This document shows positions 20,880-31,821 of a stretch of DNA of 64,000 bases, piece by piece; position 1 is the first letter of the stretch; each line of letters starts with the position of its first letter. This stretch comes from Simmondsia chinensis (Eukaryota; Streptophyta; Magnoliopsida; Caryophyllales; Simmondsiaceae). The stretch spans positions 3,918,501 through 3,982,500 of the forward strand of contig JAGTTD010000006.1 of NCBI GenBank assembly GCA_018398585.1, given 5' to 3'. The notes beneath the pieces were generated by a model, which was not told the origin of the DNA, did no database searches, and saw only the letters and a list, made by a program, of their open reading frames with translations. The position numbers and the translations under genes are program-made.

Positions 20880-21204
20880 ATGTAGTTGAGCCAACTCATT
20901 AAGCTTAACACGCAAAGCTCGAGCGTATTGAAACTCTAGCTTGTAAAGCCTCAATGAGTATAAACGTGCCTAGCTTAATATGATAAATTAGTCTAATTAT
21001 ACTTAATTGAGCCAACTTTGATAAAAAAATGAGCCTAAATAAGGTGAGGAAACTTGGAACACATTCAGTTGCGTTCGAGTTTAACCAAGCTAATTTAGAT
21101 CCCAACCTATGATGGAGCCTAGCTTCGAGACGAGCTAAGTGATCACGAGCCGGACCTCAAACTCAACAAACTCAAACTTAGGCTCCACTCATGTACACCG
21201 CTAA
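20880..21204. mobile_element. Degenerate hAT-type non-autonomous element
   Basis: GAGCC / GGCTC motifs recur and the right end GGCTCCACTCATGTACACCG, inverted, resembles the (C/T)AGGGGTGTAAACGAGCC terminus of the family at 15767. The left end is unclear. Confidence 0.4.
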
Positions 21205-21985
21205 TGAAAATAACATCACCCTTGCTTGTTCTGATTGATTGTGAATTGAACCTAAGGACCACTGACAACGTTGAATTTTACTAAAAGTTAAAAGCCTGAC
21301 AAAATTAGAGTAAGACAACTCAAAACACCACCAAGTTCATGCACTTTCTTATGAATGTGTAGCTTATATTTTATTGCATTAGTAAATTATTATTGTCAGA
21401 GTAAAATTATAATTTTTTAAGGCAATATTATGACTTTCATTATTTGTAAGTTACTTTATGGCTTTGACATTAACAATTTTTGTCCTGACAATAACCATTC
21501 CCTATTTTTTAGGGTAAATTATAAGTTTGGTATAACTTTTAAGTTTATTAATTTTGTGAAATAATTTTTCAGTTCACAAGTTAGAGTGAAGTAAGTTTAT
21601 TTTAGTCCAACTGCTGGTATATCCTTCACGGATTTTACAAAAAGGCCAAAATATCCTTAATTGAAACACGCGTTTTATATTAAACAAAAAGAAAAACGAA
21701 AAGTGGCCAATAGTGAACGGACATATTGTCTCTCACCCCAAGTTGCAGCCACCCACCGTCGTGGGCCATCGCACATTACTCCACCCGCCAACCCGTCATC
21801 ACTGGTCTACCGTCCACCGACGCATTAGGGTATTTCAGTGTCAATTTAGCAACTTGAATGACTCATAACCTAGATCTTCTTTTGATAGATAATGTCAAAA
21901 TACTCCTAACCTAAATAGTAGAATATTCGGGATTTCGAGATCCAGCCTTACTACAGGGGAAAACTTGACTCGTAGAGGTAGCCAA
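21205..21985. other. AT-rich spacer with one MITE-like end
   Basis: AGGGTAAATTATAAGTTTGG at about 21512 matches the MITE terminus of 5055-5519; a matching opposite end is not seen. No gene is supported. Confidence 0.35.
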
Positions 21986-21989
21986 GGAG

Positions 21990-22500
21990 TAAACCTGTGT
22001 GTGAGATGTCAACAAGGAATTGAGAACACTAATTCACCTATTTCGGGAATGCTCAAGATTCAAAGAAATATGGTTGGTTGCGTTTGATATGGTTCAATCT
22101 GTAGGAAACCCCACTTTCACTCTCTTTTTGGGTGAATTAGTCGATATAATAAAAGGTGTAGAAAGGATGTGGTGAACGATCTCCTGAACTTTATTGCTCT
22201 TGCATGGTATATTTGGAAAGACAGAAATGAGAAAGTATTATGTTGTTCTTTAGATAGCCCTGCAAAACCCTTCATTCTACAAAGCACGTGATAATGAAAT
22301 ATCATCAGAGATCATACTAGAAAGGTGATTTGAACGCCTATGAGAACTATGAGAAATGTTCCAATTATTATGGGTAAGGCATTTGGTGCAAGATATTCTA
22401 TTGACCTATCTCTCCAGATAGGTTTCAAAAATGCAGAGATGGAGAGAGATAATGACATAGTTATCAAGACCTTTAAACGAGCTGCTCGGTGATTTTTACG
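21990..22500 (+). pseudogene. LINE fragment: zinc-binding RT tail and RNase H domain
   Basis: In shifting frames: LIHLFRECSRFKEIWLVAFD and NDLLNFIALAWYIWKDRNEK, the zf-RVT and post-RT region of plant non-LTR elements. RNase H-like sequence follows (IIRDHTRKVI, then MGKAFGARYSIDLSLQIGFK and AEMERDNDIVIKTF), where E-A-F-G-A and the E-x-D pair fit the RVT_3 family. Frameshifts and stops make it dead. Confidence 0.7.
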
Positions 22501-23220
22501 GAGACTAAAATAGTTATATGTAACATTCATTGGAACAATATCACGTGAAAAAAAAATAAAAAATCTTCATTACTACCTACTTATGTGAAACTAATATAAC
22601 GGCTAATTTAGTCGTCATTTAGGATCATGGGATGGCCAACGCCAGCTAGTTGGTCTTCTCTGCCAAGCAGGTGACTCACTTCCATTATATGAGTTGGGAA
22701 GTACGTAGCCTTACCCCTTCAGAGTGCTATGTCCGATGACCCCTAACCTGGAAAGGATGATGATAGGTATAGGCGGTAATAAAAGTAAAATTCGGTCATG
22801 GTGGTAAAGATATAATGCTAACATAGTCTTTTTAAATATTTTTCTGCTTAATTATAAAATAACTTTTTCATCTTTCTATTTAAGTTATAAAAAAGACGTA
22901 AAAAGATCTTTTATGTTAATCAAATACAAGCCTTACAATCAACTACAACTTTTTTATAGTTTTAAACTGTTAAAAAGTAAAATCAAATGCAGCTAACTCC
23001 GGTAAAATTTACAAGAGTACAAGGACAGAAATAACCTTCAAAAACGACCATGTTCTAAAAATTGTGATTTTCATGTGAAAGCACTGGCTACTATGTAATG
23101 CCAGTTTCAATAAATAGGATCAAATAGTGCATTTCACTGTTTGTGTACTTTCATTCTCAAATTAATTATCATAAATAATAAATTAATATACTATTCATAT
23201 TATCTCAATACTTTATATAA
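22501..23220. other. AT-rich spacer with possible decayed SINE and MITE ends
   Basis: GTACGTAGCCTTACCCCTTC at about 22700 resembles the inverted angiosperm SINE 3' domain (GTACGCAGCCTTACCCCTTC elsewhere), but the rest is too decayed to bound. The stretch about 22800-22995, ending TTAAAAAGTAAAATCAAATG, resembles the right end of the MITE at 24881-25459. Confidence 0.3.
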
Positions 23221-23224
23221 TGAC

Positions 23225-23615
23225 AATTGAGTCTGTAAAATTAAGGATCATTACTTGGTTTTATGTGATAGTTGATCCTACTGACATAGCCATTCACCAC
23301 TGCATAGAGGAGCCTTGCAGATTTATTAGTAATTCCATTCCCAGATCAAGACAAAAATTGTCTGCCCCTAACGTCACCTAGACTACTATCTTCTCAGGTT
23401 GATTCTTGTTTCAAATTGCCCTTTTCCAATGCTCCTCAAACTTCCTTTTCGCAGTGGTCCCTATCACGGATCATGGGCAAAGCCGGGCGCGCAATGCTTT
23501 GCTTTGCCCACTTTGCACTTCCAACTTGTGCCCTTTTCTTTTTAAGATATTATTTTATTTCTTTCTTTTGCTTCGTTTAGATTGTAGAGACTCTCTCTAT
23601 AGTATTAAGCTTAAT
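23225..23615 (+). repeat. Arm A of an inverted repeat pair around the PRE-like gene
   Basis: About 390 bases whose reverse complement matches 28030-28412 along its whole length at roughly 80% by eye. Shared landmarks include CAAAGCAAAGCATTG, AGGGACCACTGC, AGTTTGAGGAGCATT, GCAGTGGTGAATGGCTATGT and GATCCTTAATTTTACAGACT. I do not recognise the repeat; it has no evident coding frame. Confidence 0.75.
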
Positions 23616-23676
23616 TAACAAAAAGAAAAAGACAATCGATTTTAAAACGAACATGATTCACTTTAATGTGTACATA

Positions 23677-24704
23677 TAGGTCTGCAAATGAGCTAAGCCG
23701 GTTTGACTCAGCTCGTTAAGGGCTAGGCTCGGGTTCGTCTAAGCTGACTTGAGAGTCGGCTTTGCTCGTTTAAGGCAGCTCGTTTAAATAAACAAGCCAA
23801 ATCAAACCAAGCCTGACTCGGCTCGAAAGGGTCACGAGCCTGCTCGATTATTGGTTCGCATGTCTAGATTGTGGAATTGAATAGCATATATGTTTTTTCG
23901 GTAGGGTATGTCTCAAATTTGGGGTATTTATTGGTGTTTTATTTAGGGCCGTACGCTGTGTGCGTGCCGATCAATCGAGTATCAGGACCGATCAATTGGG
24001 GAGCTCTCTGTCAAATTCTGAGATGCTGCTGCAGAGCGGGTGGCGATCGATCGGGGTCCTAATTTTCAAGGGGTTATAAATACCGTACGAGGGTTTCACT
24101 TTTAGGTATCCAAACAAAGAGAGGTCGCCGTCATCCTTGCGTGAGAGAGAGAGTGACAAGAGTTTATGTATTTGTTCTCTTCTTGATTCATTAATAATAA
24201 TAGCTCCAATCTTCGCCCGTGGTTTTCTCCCCTCTCGATTGTAGAGGGGTTTCTACGTAAATATTTGTGTCGTTTGTTTCTTTTCTCTTTTAGTGCATTT
24301 ACTTCTCTTATTGTCGTTGTATTTGATTCGGATTGCATACCAGGAGTAGAGTTTTTCCGCACATTTTTTAATTTTCAATTTCCATGCATGATTCATTTTG
24401 TTGTCTTTTCTGGTAATTCATGTAACAATAATCATAAATGAATCTAATAAGTCTAATAAATAAGCTTAACAAGCTTGATAAATAAGCCTAATAAGCTAAC
24501 AAAGCTCAACGAGCCAGCTTGCCAAATAATCAAGCATAAATGATACTGATGCAGAGCCTGTCTCATTTAGTAAACGAGCCGAGCCGAGCACAGATATGCG
24601 GCTTGATTAGATAAATGATACCCATAACGAGCCGGTCTTATTTAGTTAATGAGCCAAGCTGAGCAAGCTGTGGCTCGACTCGACTCCGCTCATTTGCAAC
24701 CCTG
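23677..24704. mobile_element. Non-autonomous hAT element with a solo LTR nested inside
   Basis: Ends TAGGTCTGCAAATGAGC and, inverted, CAGGGTTGCAAATGAGC; flanks TGTACATA (23669-23676) and TGTACGTA (24705-24712) are an 8-bp target duplication with one change. GGCTCG-type repeats fill both sides. The middle is a solo LTR (about 23897-24362), so the hAT element was split by a later retroelement insertion. Confidence 0.8.
23897..24362 (+). repeat. Solo LTR, same Copia family as 13431-17083
   Basis: Order of landmarks equals that family's LTR: GGGTATGTCTCAAATTT, GATCAATCG and CGATCGATCGGGGTCCTAAT palindromes, GGGGTTATAAATACCGTACG (TATA region), GTGGTTTTCTCCCCTCTCGA, TTGTAGAGGGGTTTCTACGT, AAATATTTGTG, and TTTTTCCGCA. 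Ends are approximate. No internal sequence remains. Confidence 0.75.
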
Positions 24705-24880
24705 TGTACGTATATATAATCCCGTAGAATTTAGAATTTACTCCACATTCTAAAATTGTCTTCTTAACGAACGGATATTATTGATGATTCCAATCATAAC
24801 TGATAAGAAAATTTTACATTCGGCTTGTTATAAATAAGATATTGATACATAAGTATATAGTCATTCACTCCCCATATTAA

Positions 24881-25459
24881 GGGCCGTCTGATTGATTTTA
24901 TTTCAACTTATCTTTTCAGCTTATTTGCTTTAATAAAATTTAGATTTTTTTACAATGAGTTGTATAGTTATACAGTGGCGTAAGACCCTTTTTTACAAAA
25001 TAAAGTATTCGGAAATAAATTTTTAAAAAAACTTATCTATTATAATGGCAGAAAATAACTTGACGATATAAATTAACTAATAATAGTAAGTAGGAAGAAA
25101 TCATGATAATGAGTAGTCATAGTAGTGAAGGGTGGTGAGTATATATAGCGACCCATACGAGTAAAAGGGATGGTAATACGGCGCGAGCAGTGAAAAAAGT
25201 AAAAGTAGATCATGGTAGTGAAAATTTAATACTAAACTAGACTTTTTAAAAATATTTTTTTTTGAAATAAATTATGAAAAAGATACAGTTTTGTATCTTT
25301 TGCTGGTTAGTTATAAAATAACTTTTAATCTTCCTATTTAAGTTGTAAAAAGGATGAATTTTTTTTTTTTTTTTTTTGTCAACTAAATGCAAGAATTTAA
25401 GCTAGAGAAGAACTTTTTCAGAACTTTAAGTTATTAAAAAGTTGAATCAAACACAGTCT
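24881..25459. mobile_element. MITE-like element with GGGCCGTCTGATTGATTTTA ends
   Basis: The left end TTAAGGGCCGTCTGATTGAT and the right end, inverted as GACTGTGTTTGATTCAACTT, form imperfect inverted repeats. The interior is AT-rich, with a poly-T stretch at 25360-25377 and no frame. The terminus resembles hAT-type MITEs; no target duplication was confirmed. Confidence 0.45.
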
Positions 25460-25729
25460 AAATCAATTTTTAATTTATGTGTGAATCTTACATGCGAACT
25501 CCATTATCGTGACCCGAACCCGAACAAAAATTTAACAAGCTCCATTTATTATGTTCCTAAATTAGCTTAAGGCAGCTTGCAAAAGCATTACAAAAAGGGA
25601 AAACTAGCACCAAAAAAACAAAAAAGGGGAAAGCAAAACCCTAGATGGAAAAAAAAGGTAGCAAGACGAATAAAATTAACAAAAAAAAAAGAAATTAAAA
25701 AAGGGTTGATCGATCGAACTTAAACGAGG

Positions 25730-27360
25730 TTATTGCAAGAGTAAGGTCCTAAGAATGGCAGCTTGATTAGAATCCGAGGAGTCTAACAACTGAGATAATC
25801 TCTCGCTCAAATCATCCACTTCTTTGTGTAAGCTTCTAATGTAGTTGCATGTTTCTTGCAATACCTTTGCTGCTGACATCTGTATAATACGATAACACAA
25901 CATGAACATGGTATATAATTATAGCAATATGATAATTGACAATCGACAACTTTCTATTATTATTTTTTTGATAATTAGAGAGAAAGCTCTTGATACAAAA
26001 TTTGGCGCACCTGCGGAAGCGGAGCCTAAGAAAGTCATTAGGAGTGGGACAAAAAAGAGACAACTTTCTGTTATAACCAATAAAGTTTGATACAACACGA
26101 TAAAATAACATAAACTTGCACAGAGTAATGGCGGATTTGGGGTTAGGGTTTTGAGAGTTTGGTTGAGTTTTTTTGAACACTGAGTTTTGTTGAGTTTGAC
26201 TTGACGCGTTTTGGCTGTGTACATAGTTTTTTTGCACGTCTTATATGTATAGTAATATGCAGACTGAGATAATTTTTAGTATATTTGGCCATGTAAATAA
26301 CCAAGGGTTATGAATATGTCATTTATTAATTGCTAGTTTTAATTGTTAGTGGGTATTATTGGATTATTTTGAGATTGAAGAACAAGCATTATAAATAGAA
26401 AAGACACTCGTATAATTAACTAGGTAACCTACGAGTTATTCATTTAATTATTTTGTTAAGTACATGTTGAGGGTTCTTCGCCACTTGAAAAATGATTCGG
26501 TTTCAGGTTGAATCCCCTTTTTCAAGCTCCTTATGTATCTTGAATAAGAACACGACACATATGCCGGCTGTACTCTTTGTAAGTTCTGTTAAGATATCTC
26601 GTATAAAATGTATGCAATGGAAGAGTTATAGCATACAAGCATAACATATCACTCTACACAATACCAGTTAATGAGTTTTAGATTTTCTCTAAACTTCTAT
26701 ATTTTCTCCTTCTAGCTTAATTTTTCTTTCTAAAAACGACACTAACTTTTTTTTTTTTTTTTTAATCATGGTAAAGACCGGGGGGGGGGGGGGGGGGGGG
26801 GGGAGGGATTAAATCCCTTAAATGCCTCAATTAAGAGGCCCACCTTCAAGGCAAGTGGGAATCGAACCCAGGACCTCCCGAATGGGTCCTGGAGTTACAA
26901 ACCACTATGCCGATGCCCTAATGGGCAAAGACACTAACTTAGGTGACATGACCCTTCACCCTCCATCAGCATAAACTTTTAGGATAATTAGTTTTTTGAG
27001 CTTGTATCAAAACTTTGTTGACCATGAGGTCACGAATCCGAATCCTAACAGACCCACTTTCAACATTGATATAAGTTACGCATAAGCTAGTGTATGAGAT
27101 ATACCTATGCAATATGCATGCTTTACGACATGAGGAAACATATTAGATTATAAAACCGTTCCGAGCCCTACACCCATTAGTTTTAACTTTTGAGATAATT
27201 AGTTCCTTGACAGTAAAAGTAAACCGAAACGTACCTTGTCGGAGCAGTGATGGCGGAGCTCAGGGAGAAGCTGGTGGAGCTTGGAGACAAGATCGTTCAT
27301 CTCATCGTCACTTATCCTTGTGCTTCCTGTTTGCCTTGATCTTGATCTTCGACTTGACAT
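25730..27360 (-). CDS. PRE-like: Atypical non-DNA-binding HLH protein, PRE/ILI1/KIDARI family
   Basis: Two exons: 27360-27235 (42 codons) and 25879-25730 (49 codons plus TAA), 91 residues, the usual PRE size (about 92). Exon 1 reads [20 protein letters not shown] and [20 protein letters not shown]; exon 2 reads [20 protein letters not shown] and [20 protein letters not shown]. The donor is GACAAG|GTACG and the acceptor ATACAG|ATGTCAG, phase 0, at the family's conserved intron position. Helix 1 (about 21-36), loop and helix 2 (about 44-72) are present but the basic DNA-contacting region is missing. These proteins dimerise with and neutralise inhibitory bHLH partners downstream of brassinosteroid, gibberellin and light signals, promoting cell elongation. 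The 1.36-kb intron holds three transposon insertions. The family call is firm; which paralogue is not. Confidence 0.94.
25960..26059 (-). mobile_element. 100-bp LINE tail with target duplication, in the PRE-like intron
   Basis: TTATTTTTTTGATAATTAGA at the left is the inverted LINE 3' terminus. Flanks GACAACTTTCTATTA (25945-25959) and GACAACTTTCTGTTA (26060-26074) are a 15-bp duplication with one change. Confidence 0.7.
26745..26925 (-). mobile_element. tRNA-derived SINE in the PRE-like intron
   Basis: Read on the - strand: GCATCGGCATAGTGGTTTGT (A-box-like), then GGTCCTGGGTTCGATTCCCA (B box GGTTCGATTCC), then a body and a 3' A-rich tail (T run at 26747-26763 on the + strand). A G24 run (26780-26803) lies near the 3' end. 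The layout is that of a tRNA-headed SINE; the related copy at 48671 has a clear target duplication. Confidence 0.75.
26941..27212 (+). mobile_element. TRIM retrotransposon in the PRE-like intron, 5'-eroded
   Basis: A partial 5' LTR (CACCCTCCATCAGCATAAAC, TTTTAGGATAATTAGTTTTT), a mutated primer site (TTGTATCAAAAC), the internal GACCATGAGGTCACGAATCC and CCCACTTTCAACATTGATAT, and a 3' LTR at 27141-27212 ending AGTTCCTTGACA. It ends only 22 bases from the exon 1 donor site, which stays intact. Confidence 0.7.
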
Positions 27361-27525
27361 TTTTCTTTTTTTTATTTCTATTTTTTCAAATAATATACTA
27401 TACTATGTATTAAAAATAAAAAAACTTTGGATAATAAAATTTAAATGTATATTATAAAGTTGAGTAGTGTTGGGAGATGTATGAGGAGACAACTTCATGG
27501 GAGTAATGCAAAGGGTTCTCGCTTC

Positions 27526-27540
27526 TATTTATATAGGGTT
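27526..27540 (-). promoter_or_regulatory. TATA box of the PRE-like gene
   Basis: On the - strand ACCCTATATAAATAGAAGCG, a strong TATATAAATA box about 170 bases upstream of the ATG at 27360. This implies a start site near 27500 and a 5' leader of about 140 bases. Confidence 0.65.
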
Positions 27541-27754
27541 TTGGGGCCATGTCACATAAATTAAAATTTTTTTTTGAAAAATAATACTTATTTTAATTAC
27601 TTGTCTTAGTAAAAAATAAGATTGTGTTCAGTGATTCTCATGAATTTTCTTTAAGAAGGAAATATTTTATAATATTTTACACAAATTATATTGTAAATGA
27701 TTTTTTATTAATTTAAGTTGTGCGATATTTTCTTATTTCATAGTATTTCAATAC

Positions 27755-28020
27755 TAGTTTACGCTTTTCATTTCTTTTTCGATAATTAGTGAGGAAAAGA
27801 TTGTTACACAAAAATTGGCACCTATTGAGGGAAAACCATACACACATAAAGTGTAAAAAGACCGAGTATATAATCGGAGTAGCCATATACAGTACTCAAT
27901 GCCACACCCCTCCAATCGAAATAATAAGGGAAACACATAGTGAAAAAGAAAAGCCACCTCACATTTTCTTGAAGCAGTCAAAAATAGCATACCAACTTTT
28001 TATACACTCTTTTTTTTTTT
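27755..28020 (-). mobile_element. LINE tail fragment
   Basis: TTCTTTTTCGATAATTAGTG at 27773 is the inverted LINE 3' terminus, followed by AAAATTGGCACCTATTGAGG typical of the same tails at 30740 and 54345. No coding domain is seen. Confidence 0.45.
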
Positions 28021-28029
28021 TATAATTAA

Positions 28030-28412
28030 GATTAACATCATAGAGAGAGTCTCTATTATATAAAGAAGCAAAAAAGAGAAATAAAATAATATGTAAAGAA
28101 GAAAAAGCCACAAGTTGGAAGCGTAACATGAGCAAAGCAAAGCATTGTACGCTCGGTTCTACCTATGGTGCGCGACAGGGACCACTGCTAAAAGGGAGTT
28201 TGAGGAGCATTAGAAAAGGACAATCTGAAATAGGAATCAATCCGAGAAGATGGTAGTTTAGGTGACATCATGAGCAGGCAATCTTTGTCTTGATCTGGAA
28301 ATGGAATTGCTAATCAATTTGCGGGGTTTCTCCATGCAGTGGTGAATGGCTATGTCAGTGAACCAACTATTGCTTGAAACTAAGTGATGATCCTTAATTT
28401 TACAGACTCAAT
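28030..28412 (-). repeat. Arm B of the inverted repeat pair around the PRE-like gene
   Basis: Reverse-complement partner of 23225-23615. The arms are separated by 4.4 kb that holds the hAT element, the solo LTR and the whole PRE-like gene with its promoter. Confidence 0.75.
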
Positions 28413-28439
28413 GATCATCGGCCAGTTGGGGGTAGAGTT

Positions 28440-28930
28440 CTAGAACATGTGATTGTTCCTTGATTCCCAAATTACATTGACAACGGCGACTTTTTATACA
28501 CTCGACATTCTTCATAGCTTCTACTTTTCATTTTCTGGTACCTGCCAAACATAAAATGAGAAAGAGCACTTAAAAAGCAAATGATCAATAGACTTAGTAC
28601 TCTTCTCGCATAAAGAACATCAGCTCGGAAGGTTTCAACCCAACTTGCGGAGTCGGTCCTGAGTATACACAACTCTAGCCACAATCCTCCATAAACAAAA
28701 ACAATGTCTTGGAATTGCTGCGCTCCAAATTATTGTGCTCCAATGCCAAGGCAAGCTTCTGTATCGAAGCATGTCATCAAATCCAGCTCAATGGTCCCGT
28801 TAGGTGCATATGCCCTCAGAGCCCAATCCGCCTCAACAACACCCCTAGGTATCAAAACCCAAAGATCCCGACTTTGAAGAATCATTTTCTTAAAAGCAAA
28901 ATCATGGATATAACCAACAACATTCTAAAT
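28440..28930 (-). pseudogene. LINE fragment: post-RT region with zf-RVT finger
   Basis: On the - strand: VEADWALRAYAPNGTIELDD, IPRHCFCLWRIVARVVYTQD and then CSLCEKSTKSIDHLLFKCSF, where C-x2-C...H-x4-C is the zinc-binding finger that follows plant LINE reverse transcriptase. A stop and frame change make it dead. It runs into a SINE at 28938. Confidence 0.65.
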
Positions 28931-28937
28931 ATTAGCA

Positions 28938-29055
28938 ACAACACAGTCCCAGTGCCTCAAAGGCTCTCGCTTGCGCAGGGTATGGGAGGGGCAGGATGTA
29001 CGCAGCCTTATCCCATCAGGGTAAGACCCTGACGAGAGATTATTTTCGAGAACCT
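28938..29055 (-). mobile_element. Angiosperm-SINE 3' domain (copy D)
   Basis: The + strand reads CAACACAGTCCCAGTGCCTC, then GCTCTCGCTTGCGCAGGGTA, GATGTACGCAGCCTTATCCC and AGAGATTATTTTCGAGAACC, the inverted 3' domain with a short CAACAA tail at its 3' side. The head is missing. Confidence 0.75.
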
Positions 29056-29084
29056 CCAACTTGGTAGATGATAGTTATGATAGT

Positions 29085-29480
29085 CATGAAGAGCCTGTAT
29101 GAAGAGCACGTAAAGTATGTAAAGCATGTAAAGGATCGAGATCATGTGAACAATGTATACATGTAGGCATGTGATCATGTATGCATATAAGCAAATAACA
29201 TGTAAGCATGTATGCATAGGAGCAAAGCAGCCAGAGCAAAAGGCAAAAGTCAAGAAGCATGTAGGGGGAAAGATCATATATACGACATGATGCAAACATA
29301 TAGGGAGAGTAGATCGTCTAGAGTGTATAGGGAGAGAGGGGGAGAGAGAGAGAGAGAGAGAAAGTAGAGAGAGGGAGAGAGAGCCCGTTCGGCGAAATAG
29401 AGAATTTAGGAAAAAAATCACTTTTTCCTAAATGAGGAAGTAGAGAGAGGGAGAGAGAGGGAGAAAGTATAGAACGTATC
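29085..29480. repeat. CATGTA-rich and GA-rich low-complexity tract
   Basis: From 29085 to about 29290 GCATGT / CATGTA words recur (AGCATGTAAAG, ACATGTAGGCATGTG, ACATGTAAGCATGTATGC). From 29325 to 29470 (GA)n and GGGAGAGA repeats dominate. Frames here are composition artefacts. Confidence 0.7.
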
Positions 29481-30684
29481 AGCATTGAATTTTCCTCTAA
29501 GTTATTTGTGCTCGATGTTCCCATACCGCTAAATCGATACACCATAAACTCAAGCAACCCACGTTATCCTAAAATTTTCAAAAGCTCCGAAAATATTTCT
29601 TTCAAAACCTGATGAAGCTTTCTCCAAAAACATTTCAAACACAATCCAAGCAAACCCATATAATTCATATTTTTTAAATCCCATTAGTTAGGAGATTAGT
29701 TCATGTTAATATAATAATAATTAGGGTTATTTGTACTTTTAATTATGTCAATTTAGTCCATATACTATTGATATTGTGCCAATTTAGTCCTTCAATTAAA
29801 ATTTATATTAAATTGTTAATTAAATTTTTAATGCTCCGACCATAGGTTAGGTTAAATCAAGTCAACGGATAAATTTATAGTATATTACTTACATATGACA
29901 TGAGTATGCAATCAAGAATTATGTTAAAAATTTAACTTGAATTTGATTAAAGAACTAAACAGAAATTATAAAGATTATAGAGGAATTAAATAAATATAAT
30001 AACTAAATTAACAGAATAAAAAAAATAAATAAATATTTGACATAATAGCTCTAAAACTTAATATTTTCATAGTTTAATTGTGTGCGTGCTTGCTAGTTCT
30101 ATAGCCAACTGTTTGATGTGTCAGTTATATGGTATTCTATTTTAACTACTGTCTATTTTGTCGTCTGAATAATATTATTTATTTTTGGTAAACAAGTGAT
30201 TTTTTTTTTTATTTATAACTGATAAAGGGGAAAAAAAAATATTTTACATAAGAAAGATTCTACCTAAGGCATCGTCTCTAAGAATCAGCTTCAGATTACA
30301 AGATAACATGCTGTGATCGAACAATGAGCTACTGATGAAATGGAATGATCGAAACTAGTGATCTGATCCCCTACTTTATTTGCTTCCCTAAAGTAACGGC
30401 TGACTTAGGTTTGACTCTACCTTGTGGCAGGACCGGTTTTGATTTTTTCAGGGTTTCAAGTGAAATTCTTGAAATGAGTTCTTAATATACAACAAATTAT
30501 AGTAATTTTAATCATAAAATTTACTAATATTGAAAATTGATACTTTAAAAGTTACAACTTAAAAAATCTGGGACTTTAAAATTCAGGGACCCTGCCTTGT
30601 GGTATTAGCTTCTCCATCTCCTATACTTTCCATGCAATTACCTTGGGTTACCCATACAATAATCATGCATATTGTCGCCTTCAA
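29481..30684. other. AT-rich spacer, MITE-like fragments, no gene seen
   Basis: About 29715-29860 holds GGGTTATTTGTACTTTTAAT and two AATTTAGTCC words, typical of short AT-rich MITEs with repeated TTAGTCC. I could not define both ends. The rest is featureless. Confidence 0.35.
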
Positions 30685-31375
30685 GCCTTTTTTTTTTTTT
30701 TTCCGATAAGTAGTGAGGGAAACTCCCAAAATGAAAACTGGCATCTTATGGAGAGACCTAAGATACACACACACGGTGCGGGAAAGAGGAAAATAATAAG
30801 AAACACCTAAACAAGCAAAAGATACTGACTCAAAACACCAAAAGCCAAAAATCAAAGAAACCCACGCCCAACCCAGATCACCTATGCTGCTCTGGGATCC
30901 CTTATTTGGGACGCTGCTTCTGTATTGAGTTTCGCTTTTCATTTATAGGGGAAAAAAAAAAAACCAAATCACCTATATATCCCACATTATTGAACACAGG
31001 TCAGGGTACAAACATACTAGAAACAAAATCTAAGGGCAAAATCGAGCACATATACACCAAACCAGCAAAAAAGACACAGCAACAAAAGGTCACAAGCAAC
31101 GCATTCAAAAAGTTAGATAGCCAAGGGGGAATGCTGCAAACTACACCACAGAAGATGGGGACTGATATCCTAAAATCGAAAATTTGAGGTGGTAGAATAA
31201 GAAATCCTAAAATCAAAATTTTTAACTCCAATTACCTTTTTTTGATAATTAGAGAGACCCGCAAAAGTGGTGCTTTAGAAAATCCACAAGAGCAGGACAA
31301 CAAAAAAAAAAGAAAAAAAAAGAAAGGAAATAGTTTCTAGATCTAAAAGCAATCCACACCAAAAACTTAAAGATC
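30685..31375 (-). mobile_element. Two adjacent LINE tail fragments
   Basis: The first starts with a T16 run and CCGATAAGTAGTGAGGGAAA (30685) and runs to about 30950. The second starts TTTTTTTGATAATTAGAGAG (31237) and abuts the Copia LTR at 31380. Both are inverted LINE 3' ends without coding sequence. A-rich stretches lie between them. Confidence 0.45.
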
Positions 31376-31821
31376 AAAACCTATTAGGATATTATTACCT
31401 TTTATATATATGTATATCTATTATTTCCATTATTAGCCTAAGGGCTCTATTATAATTTGCTCTTTCCCTACTATTATATATACACGTCTCAACAACCTCA
31501 TTGGGTATGCTTCCTAAATCTCTCGTTCTCACATGGTATCAGAGCATACCAACCCTAATTAAAAAAAAAAAGAAACAAAACCCACGAGCGGGGCCCCCCA
31601 TCTCCTTCTCCCTAGCGCCGCCGCCCCAAAACCATAGCGCTGCCCATCCCTAGCGGGATGGCTACCGTCCGGCGTGTATAGTGCAATATTCCCCTCTTGG
31701 TGTCAGGTCTCATGGCTGCTCCTCCCTCCTCCTCTTCCATACCCTAACCCACGACCTCCCTAGAGCCACCCGTCTCCTCAACAGTGTCTCCCATGGCAGA
31801 TCCTACCTGGTCGTTTACTAG

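Noticed and set aside
29085..29290. CRISPR-like spaced repeat
   Set aside because: The CATGTA words are irregularly spaced low-complexity sequence and the genome is eukaryotic.
29008..29557. Several overlapping frames on the - strand
   Set aside because: They read through CATGTA and GA repeats; no protein family feature is seen.
31534..31545. tRNA gene for initiator Met
   Set aside because: TGGTATCAGAGC here and its complement at 2711, 16414 and 49259 are only the primer-binding sites of LTR elements; no cloverleaf can be formed.
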